The notes below the pieces were generated by a model, which searched no databases, was not told the DNA's origin, and saw only the letters and a program-made list of their open reading frames with translations. A stretch of 9,066 nt of DNA from an uncultured Eubacteriales bacterium (lineage in GTDB: Bacteria; Bacillota; Clostridia; Oscillospirales; Acutalibacteraceae), in contig CAKSQS010000072.1 in NCBI GenBank assembly GCA_934486705.1, forward strand, positions 1 to 9,066. Direction: 5' to 3'. A program made the translations under genes and the position numbers. Positions 1 to 5,570 of this stretch are shown piece after piece; position 1 is the stretch's first letter; each line of letters opens with the position of its first letter.

Positions 1-21
1 TTTGTGGTTATTATCATTATA

Positions 22-48
22 TCTCTTTTGGAGTCTATTTTCTTTTTT
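22..48 (+). terminator. Weak terminator-like hairpin at the left edge
   Basis: A short stem CTCT/GGAG (one T-G wobble, three-base loop) is followed by TCTATTTTCTTTTTT. It could be the degenerate terminator of a rightward gene ending just left of the window. The stem is too short to be confident. The bases GGAGTCTATTTT (30-41) recur exactly in the strong terminator at 1129-1140. Confidence 0.25.
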
Positions 49-84
49 ATTTGTCACCTATCAATTGTATCATAACACAATTTA

Positions 85-468
85 TTAAATTATGTATTTA
101 ATTCTCAGCGGCTTTTTCATTTGTTTGGTAAAATCTATGGTTGACCTTGTTCCCCTGCTTTTTCCGTCCCAAAAGCAAATCACATAATCGGCTTTTTTCA
201 CAATTTCCGAATTGCGCCGAGGTCCTGCGCTTTTTCCGTACTTCTCCCAATCGGGATAATAATATATACACTTCATTTTATTTTCGTGTGCATAACGCTC
301 ACCTAACTTATCGGCACCCTTTGCACCGCCTGAAATAATTATGATTTTATATTCCTTACGAATATTTTTAAGACACATATCAATATATTTCTTTGCAACG
401 CTGTAATCCTCAAAGCTTCTGCACCCCGCTATTAAAACATACTTGGTCGGACGTTTATCAAAAAACAT
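85..468 (-). CDS. YspA-type SLOG family protein (DUF2493/YAcAr)
   Basis: A 127-residue single-domain protein of the YspA (cpYpsA-related) branch of the SLOG superfamily, Rossmann-like folds thought to bind nucleotides or nucleotide derivatives. Visible family marks are an N-terminal strand and turn ending in AGCRSF (14-19), the glycine-rich loop SGGAKGAD (46-53), PDWEKYGKSAGPRRN (72-86) and the C-terminal FWDGKSRGT (99-107). All conserved motifs are present and the length is normal, so the gene looks intact. The ATG at 468 has an AAGGAG site (478-483) nine bases away and a near-consensus promoter (512-540). It is divergent from an XRE/RHH regulator pair and AT-rich compared with the genes to its right. 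Such proteins are frequent on phages, plasmids and islands. Burroughs and colleagues linked the superfamily to nucleotide-signal sensing in conflict systems. The substrate is unknown. Family assignment is firm; role is not. Confidence 0.88.
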   Translation of the reverse strand: MFFDKRPTKYVLIAGCRSFEDYSVAKKYIDMCLKNIRKEYKIIIISGGAKGADKLGERYAHENKMKCIYYYPDWEKYGKSAGPRRNSEIVKKADYVICFWDGKSRGTRSTIDFTKQMKKPLRIKYII

Positions 469-511
469 ATTTTCAATCTCCTTATTACGTTTTCAAAACA
501 GTATATTTTCA

Positions 512-540
512 ATTATAGCGAATATAAATAGATATATCAA
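512..540 (-). promoter_or_regulatory. Promoter of the SLOG gene (TTGATA-17-TATAAT)
   Basis: Read on the minus strand, -35 TTGATA (540-535) and -10 TATAAT (517-512) are separated by exactly 17 bases, a near-consensus sigma-A promoter. The expected start site lies about 35 bases upstream of the ATG at 468. The palindrome GATATATC (531-538) overlaps the -35 element and could be a repressor site; that is inference. Confidence 0.75.
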
Positions 541-547
541 TATAAAT

Positions 548-573
548 ATTGGATAATAGATAGAATTATCAAT
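548..573. promoter_or_regulatory. Inverted repeat in the divergent control region (candidate operator)
   Basis: GATAAT (552-557) and ATTATC (565-570) form a perfect inverted repeat around a 7-base spacer. With one base skipped the symmetry extends outwards to ATTGGATAAT and ATTATCAAT. It lies between the two divergent promoters, directly upstream of the rightward -10 box. XRE regulators often bind such sites and control their own synthesis, so this is a candidate operator for the adjacent XRE protein. Short AT-rich repeats also arise by chance in sequence of this composition. Confidence 0.4.
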
Positions 574-585
574 CAAAGTGTCGCT

Positions 586-591
586 TATAAT
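586..591 (+). promoter_or_regulatory. Probable -10 box of the XRE-RHH unit
   Basis: A perfect TATAAT lies 27 bases before the proposed TTG start at 619. I see no acceptable -35 at 15 to 18 bases upstream (the 17-base position reads GAATTA) and no extended -10 TGn. Transcription may therefore be weak or depend on a bound factor. Confidence 0.45.
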
Positions 592-607
592 ATAACAAAA
601 AACGAAT

Positions 608-613
608 AGGTGA
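608..613 (+). promoter_or_regulatory. Ribosome binding site fixing the XRE start
   Basis: AGGTGA lies 5 bases before TTG 619. The longer in-frame GTG at 610 sits inside this site and has no purine-rich site of its own upstream. TTG 619 is therefore the better start. The next gene carries an almost identical leader, GGGTGA (932-937) followed 4 bases later by ATG. Confidence 0.7.
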
Positions 614-618
614 TATTC

Positions 619-927
619 TTGAACGAAATTAGTTTCAGAAAAAGATTAACGGAATTGAGAGAAAACTGCGGTGTTTCCGCAAGAGAAATGTCTTTGTCGT
701 TGGGGCAAAACGCTTGTTATATTAACAATATTGAAAACGGCAGAGGAAAACCGTCACTTTCAAGCTTTTTTAATATTTGCGATTACCTTAAAATAACGCC
801 TGCGGAGTTTTTTGAAACCGAGTCGGCTAATCCTGCGCAGTTAAACGAGCTTATTAAAAAGCTTAAAAAGTTAGATGCAAAGCAAACCGAAACTCTTACG
901 GCATTTGTCGAGCAAATGATTAGATGA
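619..927 (+). CDS. XRE-family helix-turn-helix transcriptional regulator
   Basis: A 102-residue DNA-binding protein with one XRE (cro/C1, HTH_3) domain over about residues 6-65. It starts FRKRLTELREN, continues through the turn and recognition helix GQNACYINNIENGRGKPS (29-46) and ends in DYLKITPAEFF. A charged helical tail (about 72-102, rich in Lys, Leu and Gln) may dimerise. The start is taken as TTG 619 because its AGGTGA is well placed; GTG 610 would add three residues. It is followed 14 bases later by a ribbon-helix-helix gene, so the two are probably co-transcribed, and it diverges from the SLOG gene whose promoter it may control. Similar short XRE proteins are common on clostridial mobile elements. 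I see no peptidase or toxin domain. Target genes are unknown; autoregulation is inferred only from layout. Confidence 0.88.
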   Translation: MNEISFRKRLTELRENCGVSAREMSLSLGQNACYINNIENGRGKPSLSSFFNICDYLKITPAEFFETESANPAQLNELIKKLKKLDAKQTETLTAFVEQMIR

Positions 928-941
928 ACTCGGGTGATATT

Positions 942-1088
942 ATGCGACCGTTAAAGGAAAAAATAAGTATTACAATAGACAGCGATATTTTAGAAATAAT
1001 ACGGGAAGAGGCAGAGCAGGACGACCGTTCGTTATCGCAGTATATTAACATTATTTTAAAAGAGCATATTAAAGCAAAAGCAAAGTAA
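942..1088 (+). CDS. Small ribbon-helix-helix (CopG/Arc-like) protein
   Basis: A 48-residue reading frame starting at ATG 942 and ending at TAA 1086-1088. The pattern is that of a ribbon-helix-helix DNA-binding protein: an N-terminal strand with alternating residues KISITID (7-13), helix A (about 15-25, DILEIIREEAE), the turn DDRS (27-30), helix B beginning SLSQYINIILKEHI (30-43) and a basic tail AKAK. The strand would enter the major groove as an antiparallel dimer. The ribosome site GGGTGA sits 4 bases before the ATG and closely copies the leader of the XRE gene. It lies 14 bases after that gene and just before the terminator, so it is the last gene of a two-gene unit. RHH proteins are often antitoxins or plasmid regulators, but no toxin gene adjoins it. 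Its small size makes it easy to miss. Confidence 0.78.
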   Translation: MRPLKEKISITIDSDILEIIREEAEQDDRSLSQYINIILKEHIKAKAK

Positions 1089-1112
1089 AATTATCAAGTT
1101 AAGCTAAAAAAA

Positions 1113-1146
1113 GCCTCCCTCGTCAGAGGGAGTCTATTTTTTTTTA
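1113..1146 (+). terminator. Bidirectional intrinsic terminator
   Basis: The perfect 7-bp stem CTCCCTC (1115-1121) / GAGGGAG (1126-1132) with loop GTCA is followed by TCTATTTTTTTTTT on the plus strand, closing the XRE-RHH unit 24 bases after its stop codon. Read the other way, the same stem is followed by GC and TTTTTTT (1112-1106), so it also terminates the leftward operon ending with the Rrf2 gene (stop at 1176). Confidence 0.88.
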
Positions 1147-1175
1147 CATCTAAATTATGTTTTAGAAACCAAATA

Positions 1176-1583
1176 TCAATCTCTCGAAATCAGGTCGGAG
1201 AGGGATACGCTGTCAAGATAATCGTATATAAGCTTATCAAGCTTTTGCCAAACGGGTAATGACGGGCAAAGCCCCGAGCGCTTGCATTCCTCGCCCTTTG
1301 TAAGGCAGGCGCAATTTACGGGCACAAGCCCGCCCTCGGTCACTTCCAATATCTCGCGGACGGTGTATTCCTCGGGCTTTCGGTTCAGCCTGTAGCCGCC
1401 GCTTTTGCCGCGCTGACTTTCAATAAGCCCCGCGCGCGCCAAAGCCGACACAATAGCCTCTAAATATTTAAGCGAAATTTCCTGCCGCTTTGCTATATCG
1501 GAAAGCGGCACGGTCTCGCCGATATGCTCGGCAAGGTCCGCCATAACCCGCATAGCGTAGCGCCCTTTTGTTGAAATCATCAT
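1176..1583 (-). CDS. Rrf2-family transcriptional regulator with a cysteine cluster
   Basis: A 135-residue winged-helix regulator of the Rrf2/IscR family. It opens with the typical MISTKGRYAMRVM, followed by the helix-turn-helix (about 26-56) ISLKYLEAIVSALARAGLI and the wing RGKSGGYRL (58-66). Cysteines 91, 93, 100 and 106 sit in the dimerisation-loop region where IscR holds its [2Fe-2S] cluster with three cysteines, so Fe-S or redox sensing is likely but unproven. It is the last gene of the leftward operon: it starts 12 bases after the phosphodiesterase gene, and its AAGGAAA ribosome site (1591-1597) overlaps that stop codon, implying coupled translation. A second ATG directly follows the first; both have acceptable spacing. 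No iscS, iscU or cysteine-synthesis gene is visible, so the regulon cannot be read from context. It could also be a CymR-like cysteine regulator, although CymR does not need such a cluster. Confidence 0.88.
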   Translation of the reverse strand: MMISTKGRYAMRVMADLAEHIGETVPLSDIAKRQEISLKYLEAIVSALARAGLIESQRGKSGGYRLNRKPEEYTVREILEVTEGGLVPVNCACLTKGEECKRSGLCPSLPVWQKLDKLIYDYLDSVSLSDLISRD

Positions 1584-1595
1584 ATTACATTTTCC

Positions 1596-2132
1596 TTACG
1601 GAGTGTATATTTCCCCGTTTTCAAGCCTTTTCCAAAGAAATTCGCCGTTTTCAAGCGTCATATACCCGTGCGGGCTTTGCTCTTTGGGTATGGAAACAGA
1701 ACCGGGGTTTAAATATCTGAAATTACCCATATCCTTATCCGCCGGAATATGCGTATGCCCGTTTAAAAGTATATCGCCCTTAGATAAAGGCGGCGGATTA
1801 TCGCAATTAAACTTATGCCCGTGCGTTGCGTAAATTACGCGGTCGCCGAGCGGAAGAACTGCATAATCGGCAAGAATAGGAAAATTCAAAACCATTTGGT
1901 CTACCTCTGTATCGCAGTTACCGCGAACGCAGAAAAGCTTTTCCTTTAAATGGTTAAGCATTGCAATAACCTCTTTCGGCGCGTAATCGCGCGGCAGGTC
2001 GTTGCGCGGACCGTGGTAAAGAATATCCCCGAGCAGGAAAAGCCTATCGGCTTTTTCCCGCTCTAAGGCGTCAAGCAGCATTCGGCAGTAATATGCCGAG
2101 CCGTGAATATCGGACGCTATAAGCAATTTCAT
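1596..2132 (-). CDS. yfcE: YfcE/MJ0936-type metallophosphodiesterase
   Basis: A 178-residue cytoplasmic calcineurin-like phosphoesterase close in size to E. coli YfcE. All metal-site motifs are visible: SDIHG (7-11), LLGD (33-36), GNCD (71-74), THGH (103-106) and GHTH (125-128), followed by the subfamily mark NPGSVSIPK (142-150). Enzymes of this group hydrolyse model phosphodiesters with two bound divalent metals; the natural substrate is uncertain. Its ATG lies four bases after the uppP stop codon and the preceding sequence gives only a weak ribosome site (GGGTTGA, itself the end of uppP), so translation is probably coupled to uppP. Downstream it is tied to the Rrf2 gene in the same way. Nothing looks truncated. 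A role near lipid-carrier or cell-wall metabolism could be guessed from its neighbour, but that is speculation. Confidence 0.9.
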   Translation of the reverse strand: MKLLIASDIHGSAYYCRMLLDALEREKADRLFLLGDILYHGPRNDLPRDYAPKEVIAMLNHLKEKLFCVRGNCDTEVDQMVLNFPILADYAVLPLGDRVIYATHGHKFNCDNPPPLSKGDILLNGHTHIPADKDMGNFRYLNPGSVSIPKEQSPHGYMTLENGEFLWKRLENGEIYTP

Positions 2133-2136
2133 AAAA

Positions 2137-2982
2137 TCAACCCGTTATAAGAAAGTATGCTATAACTATTACGCCGAGCGCTATGCGGTAGTAACCGAAC
2201 AGCGAGAAATCGTGGCGGCGAACATAGCTTATAAGGAATTTTATTGCGATAACCGACACAATAAACGAGGTGAGCGTTCCCACAGCCAAAACGGCAAGCT
2301 CCATGCCCGTAAACGTAAAGCCGAATTTTAAAAGCTTTATAAGACTTGCACCGAACATAACGGGAACTGCCAAAAAGAAGCTGAACTCCGCCCCCGCAAC
2401 GCGCGAAACGCCGAGAATCATAGCGCCCAAAATGGTGGAGCCGCTGCGCGAAGTTCCGGGAATTAAGGAAAGCGCCTGAAAGCAGCCTATTAAAAGCGCG
2501 GTTTTATAGGAAAGCTCGGGTATGCCGGTTACTTTCGGTTTGCGGCTTTTGTTTATTTTTTCTATTACGATAAACAAAACACCGTAAACTATAAGTGCGG
2601 CGGAAACCACCTGCCAATTGTGGAAGTGAGCCTCAAAATAATTATCGAGCGGAATACCGACGATTGCCGCCGGCAGCATTGCCACAATTACCTTGAACCA
2701 CATATCCATAACGTCCTTTTTAATTAAGCCGTTACCCTTTGTTATGTAGTTATAGCCCTTGGTTTTATCGGCGGTAAAGGGCCACATTTTGTTCCAGAAA
2801 ATAACCACCACGGCAAGTATTGCGCCCAGCTGAATAACAACGTTGAACATCTCCATAAATTCATCCGTCATTCCGAGTTTTATAAACTCGTCGGCAATAA
2901 TAAGATGTCCCGTGCTGCTTATGGGCAGCCACTCGGTAATACCCTCAATAATTCCTAAAATAATTGACTTAATAATATCCAT
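2137..2982 (-). CDS. uppP: Undecaprenyl-diphosphatase UppP (BacA)
   Basis: A 281-residue polytopic membrane enzyme that removes a phosphate from undecaprenyl diphosphate, renewing the lipid carrier for peptidoglycan and other wall polymers and giving background bacitracin tolerance. The two signature regions are intact: the N-terminal EGITEWLPISSTGHLI (13-28), containing the acidic pair and His26, and PGTSRSGST (175-183) with Arg179. Several hydrophobic segments are evident, for example about 46-63, 95-111, 123-140, 163-175 and 196-217, and the C-terminal end. Length is normal. The start ATG has a GGGGGA site (2986-2991) with short spacing. It follows glgA by 32 bases with no terminator between them, and is followed at four bases by the phosphodiesterase gene. 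It therefore appears to be read from the glycogen promoter, an uncommon placement. An internal promoter inside glgA cannot be excluded. Confidence 0.95.
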   Translation of the reverse strand: MDIIKSIILGIIEGITEWLPISSTGHLIIADEFIKLGMTDEFMEMFNVVIQLGAILAVVVIFWNKMWPFTADKTKGYNYITKGNGLIKKDVMDMWFKVIVAMLPAAIVGIPLDNYFEAHFHNWQVVSAALIVYGVLFIVIEKINKSRKPKVTGIPELSYKTALLIGCFQALSLIPGTSRSGSTILGAMILGVSRVAGAEFSFFLAVPVMFGASLIKLLKFGFTFTGMELAVLAVGTLTSFIVSVIAIKFLISYVRRHDFSLFGYYRIALGVIVIAYFLITG

Positions 2983-3014
2983 AATTCCCCCAAAGCACCG
3001 GTTATAAGGTTACT

Positions 3015-4433
3015 TCATTTACCTGCAAGCTCCTTATATAACCTGATATACGCGTTTGCGGAAATGCCCCAGCTGTTATCGCACCGCATACCTCTTTTGC
3101 GCAGAATATCCCATCCCGCCTTATCATCGTAGCCTGCAAGTGCGCGCCAGACCGCGTTTTCCATATCGTGCGCGTTATAGTTTTTAAAGGTAAAGCCGTT
3201 GCCATCACCGTCGCCGCTGTCGGACACGGTATCGTTAAGCCCGCCCGTTTCACGCACTATCGGCACTGTGCCGTAGCGCAGCGCCACCATTTGCGCAAGC
3301 CCGCACGGCTCTGTTTGGCTGGGCATCAGGAACATATCCGCTCCCGCATATATTTTATGCGCAAGCTGCGGGTTAAAGCCCAATTTAAGCGCGACCTTAT
3401 CGGGGTGATTTTGCGCGGCGTTATGGAAAAATGTTTCAAATTCCCACTCGCCCGAGCCTAAAATGACGAATTTTAAATCCGCCTTTAAAAGCTCCTCGAA
3501 AACGCATTTCACAAGGTCAAGCCCCTTGTGCTTTACAAGGCGCGTTACAATGCCTATAACGGGCGCGTCGCTTTCGGGCAAGCCCATTTCCTTTAAAAGC
3601 ATTTTTTTATTATAAGCCTTATTTTTCAGTTCGTCAACAGAATAATTTTTATAAATCAAATTATCTCTTTCGGGGTTGTAAACATCATAGTCAATTCCGT
3701 TTACAATGCCCGTAAGCTTATAGGTAAACTGCTTTAAAATATTATCAAGCCCGTTTGAATAGTAAGGCTCTAATATTTCGCGCGCATAGGTGGGAGATAC
3801 GGTTGTAACCTTATCGGCACACTGTATAGCGCCCTTCATAAGATTAACGCAGCCGTCATACTCAACAAGGCTTTCCGATTCATAAGGCAGCCCCAAAACG
3901 TCGCCCGTGAGCTCGTGACCGTACTTGCCCTGGTACTGTATGTTGTGAATTGTGAAAACAGTCTTAATATTGCGGTATAAATCGTTATTGCGGTATATCG
4001 TATCAAGATATACGGGCACCATAGCGGTCTGCCAGTCGTTGCAGTGTATAATATCGGGCGTAAAGCCTATGTGGGGTATAATATCAAGCACCGCGCGGGA
4101 GAAGAAGGCAAAGCGCTCGGCGTCGTCATAATGTCCGTAAAGCCCGTCGCGCTTGAAATAATACTGGTTATCTATAAAGTAGTAAATAACGCCGTCCATA
4201 TGGGCTTCGAATATTCCGCAATACTGCCGCCGCCATGCAACCGAAACGGTTATACTGCAAACAAAATTCATTTTTTCGCGCAGCTCATCGGGAATGCAGC
4301 TGTAAAGCGGCATAACTATGCGGCAGCCCACAAGCCTTTTTCTAAGCGCCTTGGGCAGCGCGCCGGCAACGTCGGCAAGTCCCCCCGACATTGCGAATGG
4401 ATAAGCCTCGCTTGAAGCAAATAATACTTTCAT
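3015..4433 (-). CDS. glgA: Glycogen synthase GlgA (GT5, ADP-glucose)
   Basis: A 472-residue GT-B fold glycosyltransferase of family GT5. It transfers glucose from ADP-glucose to the non-reducing end of an alpha-1,4-glucan. Visible landmarks are the N-terminal MKVLFASSEAYPF, HCNDWQT (134-140), FTIHNIQYQGKYG, IVNGIDYDVYNP, the donor-site segment IVTRLVKHKGLDLV with its conserved Arg and Lys, and the C-terminal TEPCGLAQMVALRYGTVPIV followed by ETGGLNDTV. Length matches the family (about 475-485). The unusual point is residues 15-19, MSGGL, where the classical motif is KTGGL; Lys15 of E. coli GlgA helps bind ADP-glucose. The rest of the active site is preserved, so the enzyme is probably active with a lineage-specific substitution. 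A good AGGAG site (4440-4444) lies 6 bases before the ATG. It sits 18 bases after glgD in the operon. Confidence 0.95.
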   Translation of the reverse strand: MKVLFASSEAYPFAMSGGLADVAGALPKALRKRLVGCRIVMPLYSCIPDELREKMNFVCSITVSVAWRRQYCGIFEAHMDGVIYYFIDNQYYFKRDGLYGHYDDAERFAFFSRAVLDIIPHIGFTPDIIHCNDWQTAMVPVYLDTIYRNNDLYRNIKTVFTIHNIQYQGKYGHELTGDVLGLPYESESLVEYDGCVNLMKGAIQCADKVTTVSPTYAREILEPYYSNGLDNILKQFTYKLTGIVNGIDYDVYNPERDNLIYKNYSVDELKNKAYNKKMLLKEMGLPESDAPVIGIVTRLVKHKGLDLVKCVFEELLKADLKFVILGSGEWEFETFFHNAAQNHPDKVALKLGFNPQLAHKIYAGADMFLMPSQTEPCGLAQMVALRYGTVPIVRETGGLNDTVSDSGDGDGNGFTFKNYNAHDMENAVWRALAGYDDKAGWDILRKRGMRCDNSWGISANAYIRLYKELAGK

Positions 4434-4451
4434 TTCTTTCTCCTATCTGTT

Positions 4452-5570
4452 TTAAAGCGCTTGATTTTTCTTTATAAAGAAGCTTTTTGCGGCAGTGCCC
4501 TTAAGCACCATTCCCGCCCCTACCGAAGCGTTTTTATCGGCAATAACATTTACAAGCTGCGCGCCCTCGCCCACAGCGGTTTCCTGCATTAAAATGCAGT
4601 TTTCAACAACCGCGTCCTTCTCAACGGTAACACCCCTGAAAATAATACTGTTGCGCACCGTGCCGTTTATAACGCAGCCGTCGGCTATAAAGCAGTTTTT
4701 AACAACCGCCTTTGTGCCGTAGCGTGTGGGCATATCGTCGCGGGTCTTTGTAAATATGGGGCGTTCCTTATTGAAAAGCATAGAGCGGACGTCCTTATTA
4801 AGCAGGTCCATACTCGCTTTGTAATAAGCCTCGGTGCTGTCGAGCACGGCGGCGTATGCCTTGTGCTCATAGCCGTAAATTCTCAGCTTATCAACCTTTT
4901 TCGCCAAAACGTCCCTTGCAAAGCTTACCTCGCCCTCGTCGTGCGCGTCGTTTATAAGGGTGAGCAGCAGCTCGCGCGAAATAATAATTAAGCCTATGCA
5001 AAAATCGGTTTCATCGGTGCTTTCAATATCAAAGCTCAGCTTTTTTATTCTGCCGCCGCGCCCTATTTCGGGGAACATTGTGTCGGCGCAGTTTACAGGC
5101 GGCTTTGCAGAGTGGTAGGCTAAAGTAACGTCCGCGCCGTTATCGATATGGCTTTCCACCGCGGCGGAAATATCAATATTTGAAATAACGTCCGCATTGC
5201 ATATCACAATATAATCCGCCTTGCAGCGGTCTATATAGTCCCGCGCGCCGTAAAGCGCGTCCACCGTGCCGTGGTAGCGTTTAACGCCGCTTGTAAGGTA
5301 GGGCGGTAAAAGGTACAGCCCGCCGCTTTTGCGGTCTAAATCCCAGTAAACGCCGCTGCCCACATGGTCCATAAGCGAGCGGTAGTTTTCCTTTGTGATA
5401 ATTCCCACGCTCGAAATGCCTGCGTTCACAAGATTTGAAAGCGGGAAATCTATAAGGCGGTAGCGCGCACCGAAGGGTACTGATGCCATTGAGCGCTTTG
5501 CCGTCAGCTTTTTAAGCAGATCGTCGTTAATATTTGCGAAAACAAGTCCCGCAACTGCCGATGCTCTCAT
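4452..5570 (-). CDS. glgD: GlgD, non-catalytic-type ADP-glucose pyrophosphorylase subunit
   Basis: A 372-residue paralogue of GlgC with the same layout: a nucleotidyltransferase-like domain (about 1-245) and a left-handed beta-helix tail with hexapeptide-like repeats (about 285-370). It aligns with GlgC almost without gaps in the first 90 residues, sharing RLIDFPLSN (38-46) and SGGLYLLPPY (82-91). However, the nucleotide loop GGQGSRL of GlgC is replaced by NINDDLL (13-19), the EEKP lysine motif is absent, and the DVGT motif reads LDST. It is therefore expected to be catalytically weak or inactive and to pair with GlgC, as described for the GlgC/GlgD enzyme of Geobacillus stearothermophilus. 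Its ATG overlaps the glgC stop codon (ATGA), and an AAGGAGG site (5581-5587) lies inside the end of glgC. Translation is thus coupled, which suits balanced subunit production. Confidence 0.94.
   Translation of the reverse strand: MRASAVAGLVFANINDDLLKKLTAKRSMASVPFGARYRLIDFPLSNLVNAGISSVGIITKENYRSLMDHVGSGVYWDLDRKSGGLYLLPPYLTSGVKRYHGTVDALYGARDYIDRCKADYIVICNADVISNIDISAAVESHIDNGADVTLAYHSAKPPVNCADTMFPEIGRGGRIKKLSFDIESTDETDFCIGLIIISRELLLTLINDAHDEGEVSFARDVLAKKVDKLRIYGYEHKAYAAVLDSTEAYYKASMDLLNKDVRSMLFNKERPIFTKTRDDMPTRYGTKAVVKNCFIADGCVINGTVRNSIIFRGVTVEKDAVVENCILMQETAVGEGAQLVNVIADKNASVGAGMVLKGTAAKSFFIKKNQAL

Noticed and set aside
1..57. Open minus-strand frame from GTG 57 running off the left edge (19 codons).
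   Set aside because: A stop codon directly precedes the GTG, there is no ribosome site at suitable spacing, and the stretch is low-complexity A-rich sequence. Nothing supports coding.
610..618. GTG 610 as the start of the XRE gene.
   Set aside because: It lies within the AGGTGA ribosome site and has no such site upstream; TTG 619 is better placed.
85..1088. A classical type II toxin-antitoxin pair made of the XRE and RHH proteins.
   Set aside because: Both proteins are DNA-binding types and neither resembles a toxin; the SLOG protein is not a known toxin fold. The label is not supported.
2983..3014. Terminator between glgA and uppP.
   Set aside because: The 32-base gap has no stem of useful length and no T-run on the minus strand.
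3002..3253. 83-codon minus-strand frame overlapping the end of glgA.
   Set aside because: It lies in a shifted frame inside glgA, has composition-driven residues and no recognisable domain. It is a shadow of glgA.
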